A stretch of DNA of 64,000 nt from Tragulus kanchil (taxonomy: Eukaryota; Chordata; Mammalia; Artiodactyla; Tragulidae): positions 4,311,501-4,375,500 of the forward strand of contig JAIOJX010000001.1 in the NCBI GenBank assembly GCA_022376925.1. The letters run 5' to 3'. Shown piece after piece: positions 47,838 through 59,398 of the stretch. How positions within the stretch are numbered: the first letter of the stretch is position 1; each line of letters starts with the position of its first letter. Made by a program: the position numbers and the translations under genes. The notes beneath the pieces were generated by a model. That model was not told the DNA's origin. It worked only from the letters and a program-made list of their open reading frames with translations, and searched no databases.

Positions 47838-49916
47838 ACCATGATACCACTATGTGTGGTGAGTGTAAATAGCCATATATCACTATATACACACACACAT
47901 TAACCCTATTCAAGATTCAAGACCTCATCTGAGTAACAAGGCCCTTCAGACTCAAACCCCACCTACTCATCAGCCACTTCTCCCAGTGTGCCTCTTGCCT
48001 CTCTCTTCACTCCAAGTTCTGGTCTAATCTCTGTGCCCTGAAGGCACCCTTTCTTTCCTCCCTCCAGCCTCTTACACTAGTCGCTTTCCCTTTTTTCTGG
48101 ATTGGCCAGACTCCTAGAAAGGCAGCAGAACAGCGCTTTCTCCAGGGCAGGCAGAATTAGAAGCTCCTCCTAAGGCCCTTCTGATAGCACTGATATCCTC
48201 ATTTGCTTACCAGGCTGCCCTGTCAGCTTCCCCCGCCCTCAGGCTGTGAACTTCTTTGAAGCACACTCAAGAGAGCTTACTGAAGAGAGCTCAGTAAAGA
48301 CTTCCAGACTGCCTGTGCTCTATACCCCAAGGCTCCCTGGCTGGCCAGGGAGTAAACAGACTCCCAAATCTGCCTGCCTTGGAGCAAAGGGAAAAAGACC
48401 TGTGGTTGGAGGAGGGAGGGCAGCAGCTGGGCGGGAGGCCTTGCCTATTGTAGGCACGGCATCCTAGGATGAGGCAGAAGCCCTTTGCTCCCTGGGCTTG
48501 GGGATGGGGTGACGGGGGCAGAGCAAGGACAGTCTTTGTCCTCATCCTAAGGAAGTGGTAACTGAAGATTTCTCCACCACTACCAACCTGGACCCAGCCC
48601 TGAGCCAGCCTCAGCTGGAGATGGAGGCAGCCCTAGAGAAAAGGCCAGTCTCTGGCCTGAGAACTAGAGGCTGAGACTCCTTCCGGCCTGCCTGCCTCAG
48701 TGTTGGTGCAAGGTCATTAGGGAGAGAGGTGAAAGCCCTTGAACATGGCAACCCCCCGGGGGGGGACACCGCCTTGCAACGCAAGGCTCGGGTTGATCCC
48801 TGGCCCAGGAAGATCCCACATGAGCGGAAGGGCTGGACCGATGTGTGCAGCCAGCACTGTGGAGCGCATGCTCCCAGAGCCGGTGCTCTGCAGTGAGAGA
48901 GGCCACTGCGATGGGAGGCCCACACAGGCCAAAGAACAAAGATGGATGAAAATAAATAAATGAAAGGTCAATAAAAGTAGCCAAATTAAAAACAAACAAA
49001 CAAACCATGATACCACTATGTGTGGTGAGTGTAAATAGCCATATATCACTATATACACACACACATTAACCCTATTCAAGATTCAAGACCTCATCTGAGT
49101 AACAAGGCCCTTCAGACTCAAACCCCACCTACTCATCAGCCACTTCTCCCAGTGTGCCTCTTGCCTCTCTCTTCACTCCAAGTTCTGGTCTAATCTCTGT
49201 GCCCTGAAGGCACCCTTTCTTTCCTCCCTCCAGCCTCTTACACTAGTCGTTCCTTTCTTCTGGATTGGCCAGACTCCTAGAAAGGCAGCAGAACAGCGCT
49301 TTCTCCAGGGCAGGCAGAATTAGAAGCTCCTCCTAAGGCCCTTCTGATAGCACTGATATCCTCATTTGCTTACCAGGCTGCCCTGTCAGCTTCCCCCGCC
49401 CTCAGGCTGTGAACTTCTTTGAAGCACACTCAAGAGAGCTTACTGAAGAGAGCTCAGTAAAGACTTCCAGACTGCCTGTGCTCTATACCCCAAGGCTCCC
49501 TGGCTGGCCAGGGAGTAAACAGACTCCCAAATCTGCCTGCCTTGGAGCAAAGGGAAAAAGACCTGTGGTTGGAGGAGGGAGGGCAGCAGCTGGGCGGGAG
49601 GCCTTGCCTATTGTAGGCACGGCATCCTAGGATGAGGCAGAAGCCCTTTGCTCCCTGGGCTTGGGGATGGGGTGACGGGGGCAGAGCAAGGACAGTCTTT
49701 GTCCTCATCCTAAGGAAGTGGTAACTGAAGATTTCTCCACCACTACCAACCTGGACCCAGCCCTGAGCCAGCCTCAGCTGGAGATGGAGGCAGCCCTAGA
49801 GAAAAGGCCAGTCTCTGGCCTGAGAACTAGAGGCTGAGACTCCTTCCGGCCTGCCTGCCTCAGTGTTGGTGCAAGGTCATTAGGGGAGAGAGGTGAAAGC
49901 CCTTGGAACATGGCAA
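47595..49916. repeat. Tandem duplication D10, unit about 1163 bp
   Basis: 47595-48750 recurs at 48764-49916. The join is an odd run of C's then G's (about 48752-48765). The 5' part of the SINE at 47568 is missing from copy 2, and several small indels lie next to the join. Confidence 0.94.
48764..49003 (+). mobile_element. CHR-derived SINE, 5' end lost at the D10 join
   Basis: Matches 47595-47837 but begins at GGACACCGCCTTGC directly after the C/G run. The missing head is explained by the join and not by LINE-type truncation, because the 5' end of a SINE lies inside a duplicated block edge. Confidence 0.9.
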
Positions 49917-49998
49917 GGGTGGAGCCCTGGAGAGGAGCTCCCACCCTTGCTCTACACCTGCCCTGCCTCAGGCTGGGGCTGCAGCTCACAGTTCATAC

Positions 49999-50066
49999 TA
50001 CTGGGATGGCCAGAAAAGTTTGTTTGGGTTTTTCTGTCCGATGGTATGGGATTTGGCCAATCCAGA
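49999..50066. mobile_element. Mariner-derived MITE relic (second copy 51100-51167)
   Basis: Left TACTGGGATGGCCAGAAAAG followed by TTTGTTTGGGTTTTTCTG; right TTTGGCCAATCCAGA. These are the inverted ends of the same mariner type as at 20552. Confidence 0.72.
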
Positions 50067-50102
50067 TGTGTGTGTGTGTGTGCGCGCGTGCGCACACGCG
50101 CT
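50067..50102. repeat. Alternating TG/CG tract (second copy about 51168-51203)
   Basis: About 36 bases of nearly uninterrupted purine-pyrimidine alternation (TG repeats, then CGCGCG, then TGCGCACACGCGC), directly abutting the mariner relic. Confidence 0.85.
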
Positions 50103-51965
50103 GGGGGTTCTTCAGGCCTCCTCATGTTTCACACCTCAAATCTAGGGGCCCATGGAGAAGGAGGGGGCAGCAACAGACTTGACAGAGGCTGCTTCTCTGA
50201 GAATCTTTCTGGGTGGGGCACCCTCCCCATCTCACCAAAGGCTACCTGCTTTTGCTAAGGTACCCAGCCTCCTATGCCCTGGAGCTCTGTCCTGTTCTCC
50301 CAAACTGGGGGAAAGAAAGCAGGCAGGACAAGGAGGGGCCCCCACCCTTGACCTAACTAGGTGTGCCGCTCCCCGGCCACCCCCAGCCTCCAAAGGGAGA
50401 AGCGGTACTGAGGGAGGGTATGGCCTGTTTCCTAGTCCTCTCCCTCCGCGCACTCACCCCAAGGGGCCTGGTGCTGGTGCTCTGACCCCCTAGCCCCCAC
50501 CCTGCCTCAGCCTCATGCAGGCTGGGGATCGCGACCACCTGCTTCTACCAGGTTCCCTATACTGGGCCTGAAGTGGAGGAAGGTGGAGGAGAGGGTAGGA
50601 CATCCTTAATAAAGAGAAAGCTGAGGACAGAAGTGGCCAGAAACGAAAACTTTTTAGTGTAGTTGCAGGGCACTGGGCTCTGGCAGAAAGTGCTTGAAGT
50701 CTGGAAATTTGGATCCCAGTCCCAGCAATTCTATAGACCAGCTGTTAGCCTTGGCAATGTCACCTCACGTCTCAGATCGTTAGCTGCTTCCTGAGGCAGA
50801 GCAAGGACAGTCTTTGTCCTCACCCAAAAACTGAAGATTTCTCCACCACCCCTGGACCCAGCCCTGAGCCAGCCTCAGCTGGAGATGGAGGCAGCCCTAG
50901 AGAAAAGGCCAGTCTCTGGCCTGAGAACTAGAGGCTGAGACTCCTTCCGGCCTGCCTGCCTCAGTGTTGGTGCAAGGTCATTAGGGGAGAGAGGTGAAAG
51001 CCCTTGGAACATGGCAAGGGTGGAGCCCTGGAGAGGAGCTCCCACCCTTGCTCTACACCTGCCCTGCCTCAGGCTGGGGCTGCAGCTCACAGTTCATACT
51101 ACTGGGATGGCCAGAAAAGTTTGTTTGGGTTTTTCTGTCCGATGGTATGGGATTTGGCCAATCCAGATGTGTGTGTGTGTGTGCGCGCGTGCGCACACGC
51201 GCTGGGGGTTCTTCAGGCCTCCTCATGTTTCACACCTCAAATCTAGGGGCCCATGGAGAAGGAGGGGGCAGCAACAGACTTGACAGAGGCTGCTTCTCTG
51301 AGAATCTTTCTGGGTGGGGCACCCTCCCCATCTCACCAAAGGCTACCTGCTTTTGCTAAGGTACCCAGCCTCCTATGCCCTGGAGCTCTGTCCTGTTCTC
51401 CCAAACTGGGGGAAAGAAAGCAGGCAGGACAAGGAGGGGCCCCCACCCTTGACCTAACTAGGTGTGCCGCTCCCCGGCCACCCCCAGCCTCCAAAGGGAG
51501 AAGCGGTACTGAGGGAGGGTATGGCCTGTTTCCTAGTCCTCTCCCTCCGCGCACTCACCCCAAGGGGCCTGGTGCTGGTGCTCTGACCCCCTAGCCCCCA
51601 CCCTGCCTCAGCCTCATGCAGGCTGGGGATCGCGACCACCTGCTTCTACCAGGTTCCCTATACTGGGCCTGAAGTGGAGGAAGGTGGAGGAGAGGGTAGG
51701 ACATCCTTAATAAAGAGAAAGCTGAGGACAGAAGTGGCCAGAAACGAAAACTTTTTAGTGTAGTTGCAGGGCACTGGGCTCTGGCAGAAAGTGCTTGAAG
51801 TCTGGAAATTTGGATCCCAGTCCCAGCAATTCTATAGACCAGCTGTTAGCCTTGGCAATGTCACCTCACGTCTCAGATCGTTAGCTGCTTCCTCTGAAAA
51901 AGGGAGTTGAAGGCCATTTCTCAGGGTTGCTGTGCTGAGGCAGAAATCCAAGCTGTCAGGTGGCT

Positions 51966-51989
51966 GGGGCGGGGGCAGGGGGCGGGGGG
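51966..51989 (+). other. G-quadruplex-capable tract
   Basis: Four G-runs of 4, 5, 5 and 6 separated by one- or two-base loops (C, CA, C). Another G-run pair lies at 52941-52957. Confidence 0.6.
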
Positions 51990-52140
51990 CACGAAGGCCC
52001 CTGGGCTCATTCTGGCTCTTCCTTTTGTTGAGTGTGTGATTTTCGGCAAGTACATCTCTCTGAACCTGGATTTCCTCATCTGTGAAATGGGGCTATTAAT
52101 ATCTACTTCATAAGCTTATTGTGCAGTATAAACACACGAG
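51990..52140 (+). mobile_element. MIR relic
   Basis: TGTGATTTTCGGCAAGTACA, CCTCATCTGTGAAATGGGGC and CATAAGCTTATTGTG are classical MIR-core strings. Confidence 0.7.
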
Positions 52141-52219
52141 TGCCTAGGACTAACTTCTGCTTCTTAAAGAACCACAAAGTCTTCTGTCTCCTCCTCCCCA
52201 CCCCTGCTTTTTATTTAAA

Positions 52220-52830
52220 AAGTAGCCTCCACACAATGGTGAAGCCACTTTGGAAAAGTTTGGCAATGATTCATAAAGGTAAACGTACACACAACAAAGT
52301 AATACCTAGCTATTTATCCAAGACACATGGAATCTTATGTTCCTAAGAAGACTTATATTCGAATATTCATAGCAGCCTTTTAAAAACAATAGTCCAGAGG
52401 TAAACATATCAGATTCCCATCACCTGATGAATGACTAAACAAAGAGGTCCACACAATGCAGTACTCCTTAGCAATAAAAAGGAAGAACCACTGAAGCACG
52501 CTACGGTAGGAATGAATCTCAAAAACGTTATACTAAGTAGAATAAATGATACACAAAATGCTTTATACTGTACGATTCCATATATATTCTATTTGGGGAA
52601 AGGCAACCCCATACTGACAGAAAGCAGATCCGTGGGGCCAGAGGTATGGGAAGGGGATTACCTGTGAAGGAGCAAAGAGCCTTGCCCGTGACAGACCTGT
52701 TCAGCGCTTTGACCGAGATGGTGATTACGTGACTATATACAATTGCCCCAAACTCCTTACACTCTAACCATGAAATAGGTGAATTTCATCGTAGAGAAAT
52801 CACACTTCAATAAAGCTGAGGTTTAAAGGG
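52220..52830 (+). mobile_element. L1 3' end (old)
   Basis: AAAGTTTGGCAATGATTCAT, CTATTTATCCAAGACACATG, AGCAATAAAAAGGAAGAACC and the ending CACACTTCAATAAAGCTGAG are typical of an L1 3' end and 3' UTR. Confidence 0.85.
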
Positions 52831-53924
52831 CGGGAGGAAGTAGCCTCAGTTCAGGTTTCTGAAGCTGCCCAGTTTTCATCTGTTTTTGTTTGGTTGGTTG
52901 GCTGTTTTCAAGAGGCCCAGGGCCTCCAAGGGGAGCGGATGGGGGGGGAGGGGGGGCGTGAAGCTTGCCCTACACATACCAAGGGTGCCACGTCAGGCAC
53001 AAGCTTGGGTGGGGCTAGGGAACAGCCCCGCAGGGGTGGGGCGGGGAGTGCTTACCTGGATGGAGGAGGCCGGAGAGCTGAGTCCAGAGAAACAGAGCAT
53101 GGTGCCCGTGGACTCCAAGAACAGGAGGCTTTCAGCCCATTCTGTCTAAAATCTGCCCGTGAGCTGGGGGGCGCTGGGGGCACTCTTGGCGCCGCGGGCC
53201 CGTGGACCCTGTGGTCGTCTGTAGACCAGAGTGCCAGTGCTGCCGCTTCCTTCCCAGTTCCCTGCTAAACTCAGGGCTGGGTTGGGGCCTCCTTGGCGAG
53301 GCTCCGCGGGTCAGCAGGGTCTATTTTCCCAGGTGCTATGTGGACGCCTGAGCCAAGGAATGGGACATGAAAACAGAGAAAAACTCAGATGTTTTTGGTC
53401 GCAGGGCCTGTTGGACACAGGCCCCAGACAGGAGGGGATTATGACATCACAGTGTCTGTCTCCCTCATCCTCACTAGGCAAATAGAGGAAGAGCTTTGAG
53501 GTTTAGTCCACAAGCAGCCTGGTGAGAAAATTGCCCCAGGCCCCAATGAGATCACACCGCCAAACCAAGCCATTCAGAAGAAGGGCCAGCCCACAGGATA
53601 CCCTCCCTTTGCCCCCAATTTCGAATTTTATTTACAAATCTCAGTTTCATACACTAAACTTTTTTGAGGAAGTAAGCCCCATGAGGAACTATTTCATGAT
53701 ACATTTAAGTGTGCTGTATTCAAAGCAGATGTTTCAAGAGAGCTTTATCTTTTTCTTTAAAGTGGCTGGCCTGATTTATGCTGAGGTAAATAGCCTGCTG
53801 CTTTCCAAACAGATTTGGAGACCCAAGATCAAAATTGAACAAGGATATATGAGAAAGGGGAAAATGAAAGAGAAAACACATGAATCTCAGCAAATAGCCA
53901 CTGAACCTGAATGAAATTTTTTTA

Positions 53925-55625
53925 CTGAAGTTTAATTAATCATAAAGAATTGAAACAACTTATGCATAAACTTCACTAAGGAGATGAGAGACTTGTACAG
54001 TGAAAGCTACAAAACATTGTTGAAAAAATTAGACAGAAATAAATGCAAAGACATCTGTGTTCATGGATTCAAAGATTTAATATTATTAACCTATCAATAG
54101 TACCCAAAGTAATATGCAGATTTATGCAAAATCTCAATGGCATTCTTTCTGAAGAAACAGAAAAATACATCCTAAAATTCAAATGGAATTTCAAGGGACC
54201 CCCAAATTACCAAAACAATCTTGGAAAAGTAGAACAAAGTTAGAAGTCTCACAGTTCCTGATTTTAAAACAGTAATCAAAACTGTAGTATTTTCATAAAG
54301 AGAGGCATATAACAGTAAGTCCGGAAACAAATCCTCACACATAAGGTTATTAACAAGGGTGTGACAATCATTCCATGAGGTAAGGACAATCTATTCAATA
54401 AATAGTGCAGGGAAAACTGGATATCCGCATGCAAAATAATCAGGTTGGACCGTACCTTATACCACACACACAAATTAACTTAAAATGGATTACAGGCCTA
54501 AATGTTAGAGTTAAAACTATCAAACTCTTAGAAGACAACAGAGGGAAAACTTGACACTGGATTTAGTAATGATTTCTTAGATACGACAAGAACACAGGCA
54601 AGAAAAGTAAAAAAGGGTCAATTAGACTACATCACGATTTCAAACTTCTGTGAATCAGAGCATACAACCAAAGGAGTGAAGAGGTAACCGACGGCATGGG
54701 AGAACATACAGACGGCATGTCTGGTGAAGGAGTAATATCCCGAATGCACAGAGGACTCCTACAACTCAAGAAAAAAAATCAAATAACCCAATTACAAAGT
54801 GAGCAGAGAACCTGAATCGACATTTCTCCCAAGAAGACATACAAAAGGCCACTAAGCAAAAGAAAAGATGTTCAACATCACTTGTCATCAGGGCAATACA
54901 AATGGAAACCACGATGAGATACCACATCACACCCAAAAAGAAAGAAACAAACGAAACCCCAGGCAATAACCAGTGCTGGTGAGAACGTGGGGCAGTGGAG
55001 CCCTTGGGCACTGTCAGTAGGAATGGAAAGTGGTGCAGCCACTGTGGAAAAGCCTATGGTGGCTCCTTGAAAAGTTAAACATAGACTTGCTGTATGATGC
55101 AGCAACTCCTCTTCTGGGTAGACAGGCAAAAGAACTGAAAGAAGAGTTACAAAGAGATTTTTGAATACCCTTGTTCATAGCAACATTTTTCACAATAGTC
55201 AGAGTTAGAAGCAACTCAAGCGCCCATCCATGGATGAATGGACAAGCAAAGAAGGCCTGCGCAGAATGGAGGATTATTCAGCCTTAAAAAGGAGGGAAAT
55301 TCTGACACCTGTTGCAATACGGATGAGCCTTGAGAAAATTATACTAAGGGAGATAAGTCAGACACAAAAGGACAAGTATTGTATGATTTCGGTTATGTGA
55401 GGTACCTCCCTCGAGTAACCCAATTCACAGAGTTGAATGGTGACCAGGAGCTGCGGGGGGGTGGGGGGGGATGGGGAGTTATTGTTGCTTTTCAAGATGA
55501 CGTGTTTTGGACATCGGTTGCACAACAATGTGCATGTACTTAACATTACTGAACTGTCCACTTAAAATGGTTGAGATGGTAAATCTGATGTTTATGACTA
55601 TTGCACCACAATTTTTTCAAAGGTT
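53925..55625 (+). mobile_element. L1 ORF2 3' end
   Basis: About 1.7 kb, from TGAGAGACTTGTACAGTGAA through ATGGAATTTCAAGGGACCCC and AATGGACAAGCAAAGAAGGC to CTATTGCACCACAATTTTTT. Frames are broken. Confidence 0.9.
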
Positions 55626-56499
55626 AATTAAGCCTCCACAGTAGCCTAAGCTAAGGAGACCAGAAACCTAGACTCATCAACAAGGTCCTCTGTGGTCCAT
55701 CTCGGATGGGATTGTACACAGACAAGGTCAGCTTCCACCCGGGACCCAAGGCCCCGAGTCCTCCTTCAGAAGCAAAGCCTCCCACAGGAGCCAGAATTGA
55801 CCAAGAGCCCTGGTCTCAGGCGACTGGAAGGACGAAGGAAGTGAGAACACAGGTCCTTTCCAAAATAAATACGACCACCTCTTCTTTGTGTCACTGCCAA
55901 AAACTCATGGGAGTTGTGGAGGTAGATCCTTTCCCAGAGCATCTTCTAGACCCTTCTTTTCCACTCCAGAGGAAAAACACCAGGGAGAAGGCTGGGGTGT
56001 GCAGAAGAGCGGGATGCAATGGAATGGCCCTAGAGCGGTCTCCTAAAGATCCCACACATCAGGGGTGGGGAGCTGGAGGAATTCTCTGGGAAAGTGCCCT
56101 GAAAAGTCTGAGGGAGACTCCCAATTTCCAGTTAGAGCTTCCAGGGATCACTTCAAAGATGGCATCAGCCAATGTGCACTCTCAAAGTAGCCTGAGTCTT
56201 CAAGTTCTTTGTGAGCAGAATGGAGCCCCTGCCATCTCAGCTGCCCCAGTGGGGCCTCTCGGGAGTAAAATACAGGGTGTTTCTAGCGACAGCTGCTGAG
56301 CACCCACCCGCCCTTCTCTCACACCATGGGGCTGGGACCAAGGCTGAAATGCTGGGGAGTGAGAGCGCTGGCAACTTTTCAGGGTGCTAAGGGAGCACTA
56401 GGAAAACCCAGGCCTCAGTGCTGGGATGGGAACTTGCTTGGGCTCCATGCCCTTCCCAACCCTCGCCTCTGCCCCCCAGAGCATGGAGTATGCTGTCTA

Positions 56500-56864
56500 G
56501 CAACAGCTTTATTGAGATATCATTTATACATGATGAAATTCACCCATGGAAAAGGTCTAATCAAATGGTTTTAAGTTGTACAGTCATCACCACTAAGTCC
56601 AGAATATTCCATCACCCCCAAAAGAACCCCTGAGGATTCACTCCATGAGGGTTCCTCATGATATCCATGAGGGTTTGCTCCCCGTTTCTCCCTCCCCACC
56701 ATCCCCGGGAAACCACCAATTGACTCTCTCTCTCTATAGATTTGCCCATTGTGGACATTTCATAGAAATGAAACCATATAATGTGTGACCCTTTGTGTCT
56801 GGCTTCTTTAATCGACCATAATTTTTTAAGGTTCATCCATATTGTAACATAAATCAGTACAGCG
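56500..56864 (-). mobile_element. L1 3' fragment (second copy 57601-57970)
   Basis: Antisense: CAACAGCTTTATTGAGATAT, GTTTTAAGTTGTACAGTCAT, TAAGGTTCATCCATATTGTA. It continues beyond the SINE at 58308. Confidence 0.85.
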
Positions 56865-57080
56865 TTTTTTTTTTTTTTTTAAGATTTATTTATTTATTTA
56901 TTTTGGGCGGGGTGGGGTTGGGGAGGGAGGGGAGAGGGCGGGCCACTTCTATTGGTCTTTCATTTGTCTATTTGCATCCATCTTTGTTCTTTGGCCCGTG
57001 TGGGCCTCCCATCGCAGTGGCCTCTGTTGTCACAGAGCACCGGCTCTGGGCGCATGCGCTCCAGAGCTCCGGGTCGTTGG
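56865..57080 (-). mobile_element. CHR-derived SINE cut by the D12 join
   Basis: Antisense, from the T-rich tail and TTTATTTATTTTGGGCGGGG to CCAGAGCTCCGGGTCGTTGG, where it breaks off and the sequence jumps back to the start of the D12 unit. Confidence 0.9.
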
Positions 57081-57970
57081 ACACCAGGGAGAAGGCTGGG
57101 GTGTGCAGAAGAGCGGGATGCAATGGAATGGCCCTAGAGCGGTCTCCTAAAGATCCCACACATCAGGGTGGGAGCTGGAGGAATTCTCTGGGAAAGTGCC
57201 CTGAAAAGTCTGAGGAGACTCCCAATTTCCAGTTAGAGCTTCCAGGGATCACTTCAAAGATGGCATCAGCCAATGTGCACTCTCAAAGTAGCCTGAGTCT
57301 TCAAGTTCTTTGTGAGCAGAATGGAGCCCCTGCCATCTCAGCTGCCCCAGTGGGGCCTCTCGGGAGTAAAATACAGGGTGTTTCTAGCGACAGCTGCTGA
57401 GCACCCACCCGCCCTTCTCTCACACCATGGGGCTGGGACCAAGGCTGAAATGCTGGGGAGTGAGAGCGCTGGCAACTTTTCAGGGTGCTAAGGGAGCACT
57501 AGGAAAACCCAGGCCTCAGTGCTGCGCATGGGAACTTGCTTGGGCTCCATGCCCCTTCCCAACCCTCGCCTCTGCCCCCCAGAGCATGGAGTATGCTGTC
57601 TAGCAACAGCTTTATTGAGATATCATTTATACATGATGAAATTCACCCATGGAAAAGGTCTAATCAAATGGTTTTAAGTTGTACAGTCATCACCACTAAG
57701 TCCAGAATATTCCATCACCCCCAAAAGAACCCCTGAGGATTCACTCCATGAGGGTTCCTCATGATATCCATGAGGGTTTGCTCCCCGTTTCTCCCTCCCC
57801 ACCATCCCCGGGAAACCACCAATTGACTCTCTCTCTCTATAGATTTGCCCATTGTGGACATTTCATAGAAATGAAACCATATAATGTGTGACCCTTTGTG
57901 TCTGGCTTCTTTAATCGACCATAATTTTTTAAGGTTCATCCATATTGTAACATAAATCAGTACAGCGTTT

Positions 57971-58306
57971 CTTTTTTTTTTTTTTTAAGATTTATTTATT
58001 TATTTATTTTGGGCGGGGGTCGGGTTGGGGAGGGAGGGGAGAGGGCGGGCCACTTCTATTGGTCTTTCATTTGTCTATTTGCATCCATCTTTGTTCTTTG
58101 GCCCGTGTGGGCCTCCCATCGCAGTGGCCTCTGTTGTCACAGAGCACCGGCTCTGGGCGCATGCGCTCCAGAGCTCCGGCTAGGTCGTTGGACACATCGG
58201 TCCAGCCGCTCTGCAGCACGTGGGATCTTCCCAGGCCAGGGATCAAACCGGAGCCCCTTGCACTGCAAGGCGGTATCCCTACCCACTGGACCACCAGGAG
58301 AAGCCC
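57971..58306 (-). mobile_element. CHR-derived SINE with long 3' tail (complete copy)
   Basis: Complete antisense element with G-rich stretch, tail module and head. CAGCGTTTC is repeated at 57963-57971 and 58307-58315 as target-site duplication. Confidence 0.93.
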
Positions 58307-58307
58307 C

Positions 58308-59230
58308 AGCGTTTCTTTTTTATTGAAATATAGTTGCTTTAAAATATTATATTAGTTTCAGGTATGTACATCATTTATTTTCATGGCTAAATAATATTCC
58401 ATTTTGTGTATATACCTACCACATTTTGTTCATTCATTCATCTTTCAGCAGACATTCGGATTGTTTACATTTGGGGGTTCTTATAATAGCACTGCTATGA
58501 ATATTTGGGCACAAATTTTGTGTGAATGTACATTTTCATTTACCTTGGATATACACACTAAGATTGGAATTGCTGGGTCATATGGCAGTTCTCATGTTTA
58601 ACATTTAGAAGATCTCACAGATTGCCTCCCAAAGTGGTTGGACCATCTTCCATTCCCATCGACAATGCATCCGTCTTCCAGCGTCTCCGCATCCCCACCA
58701 GCGCTTGTGATGGACCATATTTTTTGTTCTCGACGTCCTCGTGGGTGTGAAATGGTACTTCATGGTGATTTGCACTTTCTGTTGACTAATGATATTTACC
58801 ATGTTTTCATTAGCTCACTTGCCATATGCCCATCATTTATGGAGAAATGTCTATTTAGATCTTCTGCCCATTAAAAAAATGGAGTTTACTTTTCTATTGT
58901 TGAGCTGCAAGAATTCTTTATATATTCTGGGTACAAGTTCATTATCAGATATATGATTTGCAAAACATTTCATCCATTCTGTGAGTCATATTTTCACTTT
59001 CTGGAAGGTTTCTGTTGAAACACAAATGCTTCTCTTTTTGTCTATTTTTATTTTGTCACTTATGCTGTTGGTTCCATATCTAAGACATCATTGTCAAATC
59101 TAAAGTCATGAAGAATTACCAATATGGTTTCTTAGAAGAGTTTGAGTTTTAGTTCTCACGTGTAGGTCTATGACCTCTCTGAATTAACTTTTGTGTTTGA
59201 TGTGAGGTAGGAATTTAACCTCATACTTTT
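58308..59230 (-). mobile_element. L1 ORF2 3' region (copy 1 of D13)
   Basis: Begins with an L1 3'-UTR-like piece (TTATTGAAATATAGTTGCTT), then antisense ORF2 strings such as GGCTAAATAATATTCCATTT and AATTGCTGGGTCATATGGCA. Confidence 0.9.
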
Positions 59231-59398
59231 GCAGTGGCCTCTGTTGTCACAGAGCACCGGCTCTGGGCGCATGCCCGTTTGGACACATCGGTCCAGCCGC
59301 TCTGCAGCACGTGGGATCTTCCCAGGCCAGGGATCAAACCGGAGCCCCTTGCACTGCAAGGCGGTATCCCTACCCACTGGACCACCAGGAGAAGCCCC
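59231..59398 (-). mobile_element. CHR-derived SINE, partial and compressed (D13 join)
   Basis: Corresponds to 58121-58306 but lacks about 19 bases near 59275. It abuts L1 sequence at its left, so its left edge is not a natural SINE end. Confidence 0.9.

Larger units (their letters stand above)
49679..51894. repeat. Tandem duplication D11, unit about 1101 bp
   Basis: 49679-50793 recurs at 50794-51894. The left end of copy 2 is shortened (offset 1115 falls to 1101 within 80 bases). It starts inside the right part of D10, so part of the sequence is present three times. Confidence 0.95.
55977..58192. repeat. Tandem duplication D12, unit about 1104 bp
   Basis: 55977-57080 recurs at 57081-58192. 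Copy 1 ends inside a CHR-type SINE, leaving a chimaera at 57080 where the SINE switches abruptly to the start of the unit. Copy 2 continues into the complete SINE. Confidence 0.95.

Noticed and set aside
55706..56299. 197-codon plus-strand frame
   Set aside because: No recognisable domain or splice context, and its duplicate at about 56903-57400 is fused to SINE sequence by the join. Most likely a chance frame.
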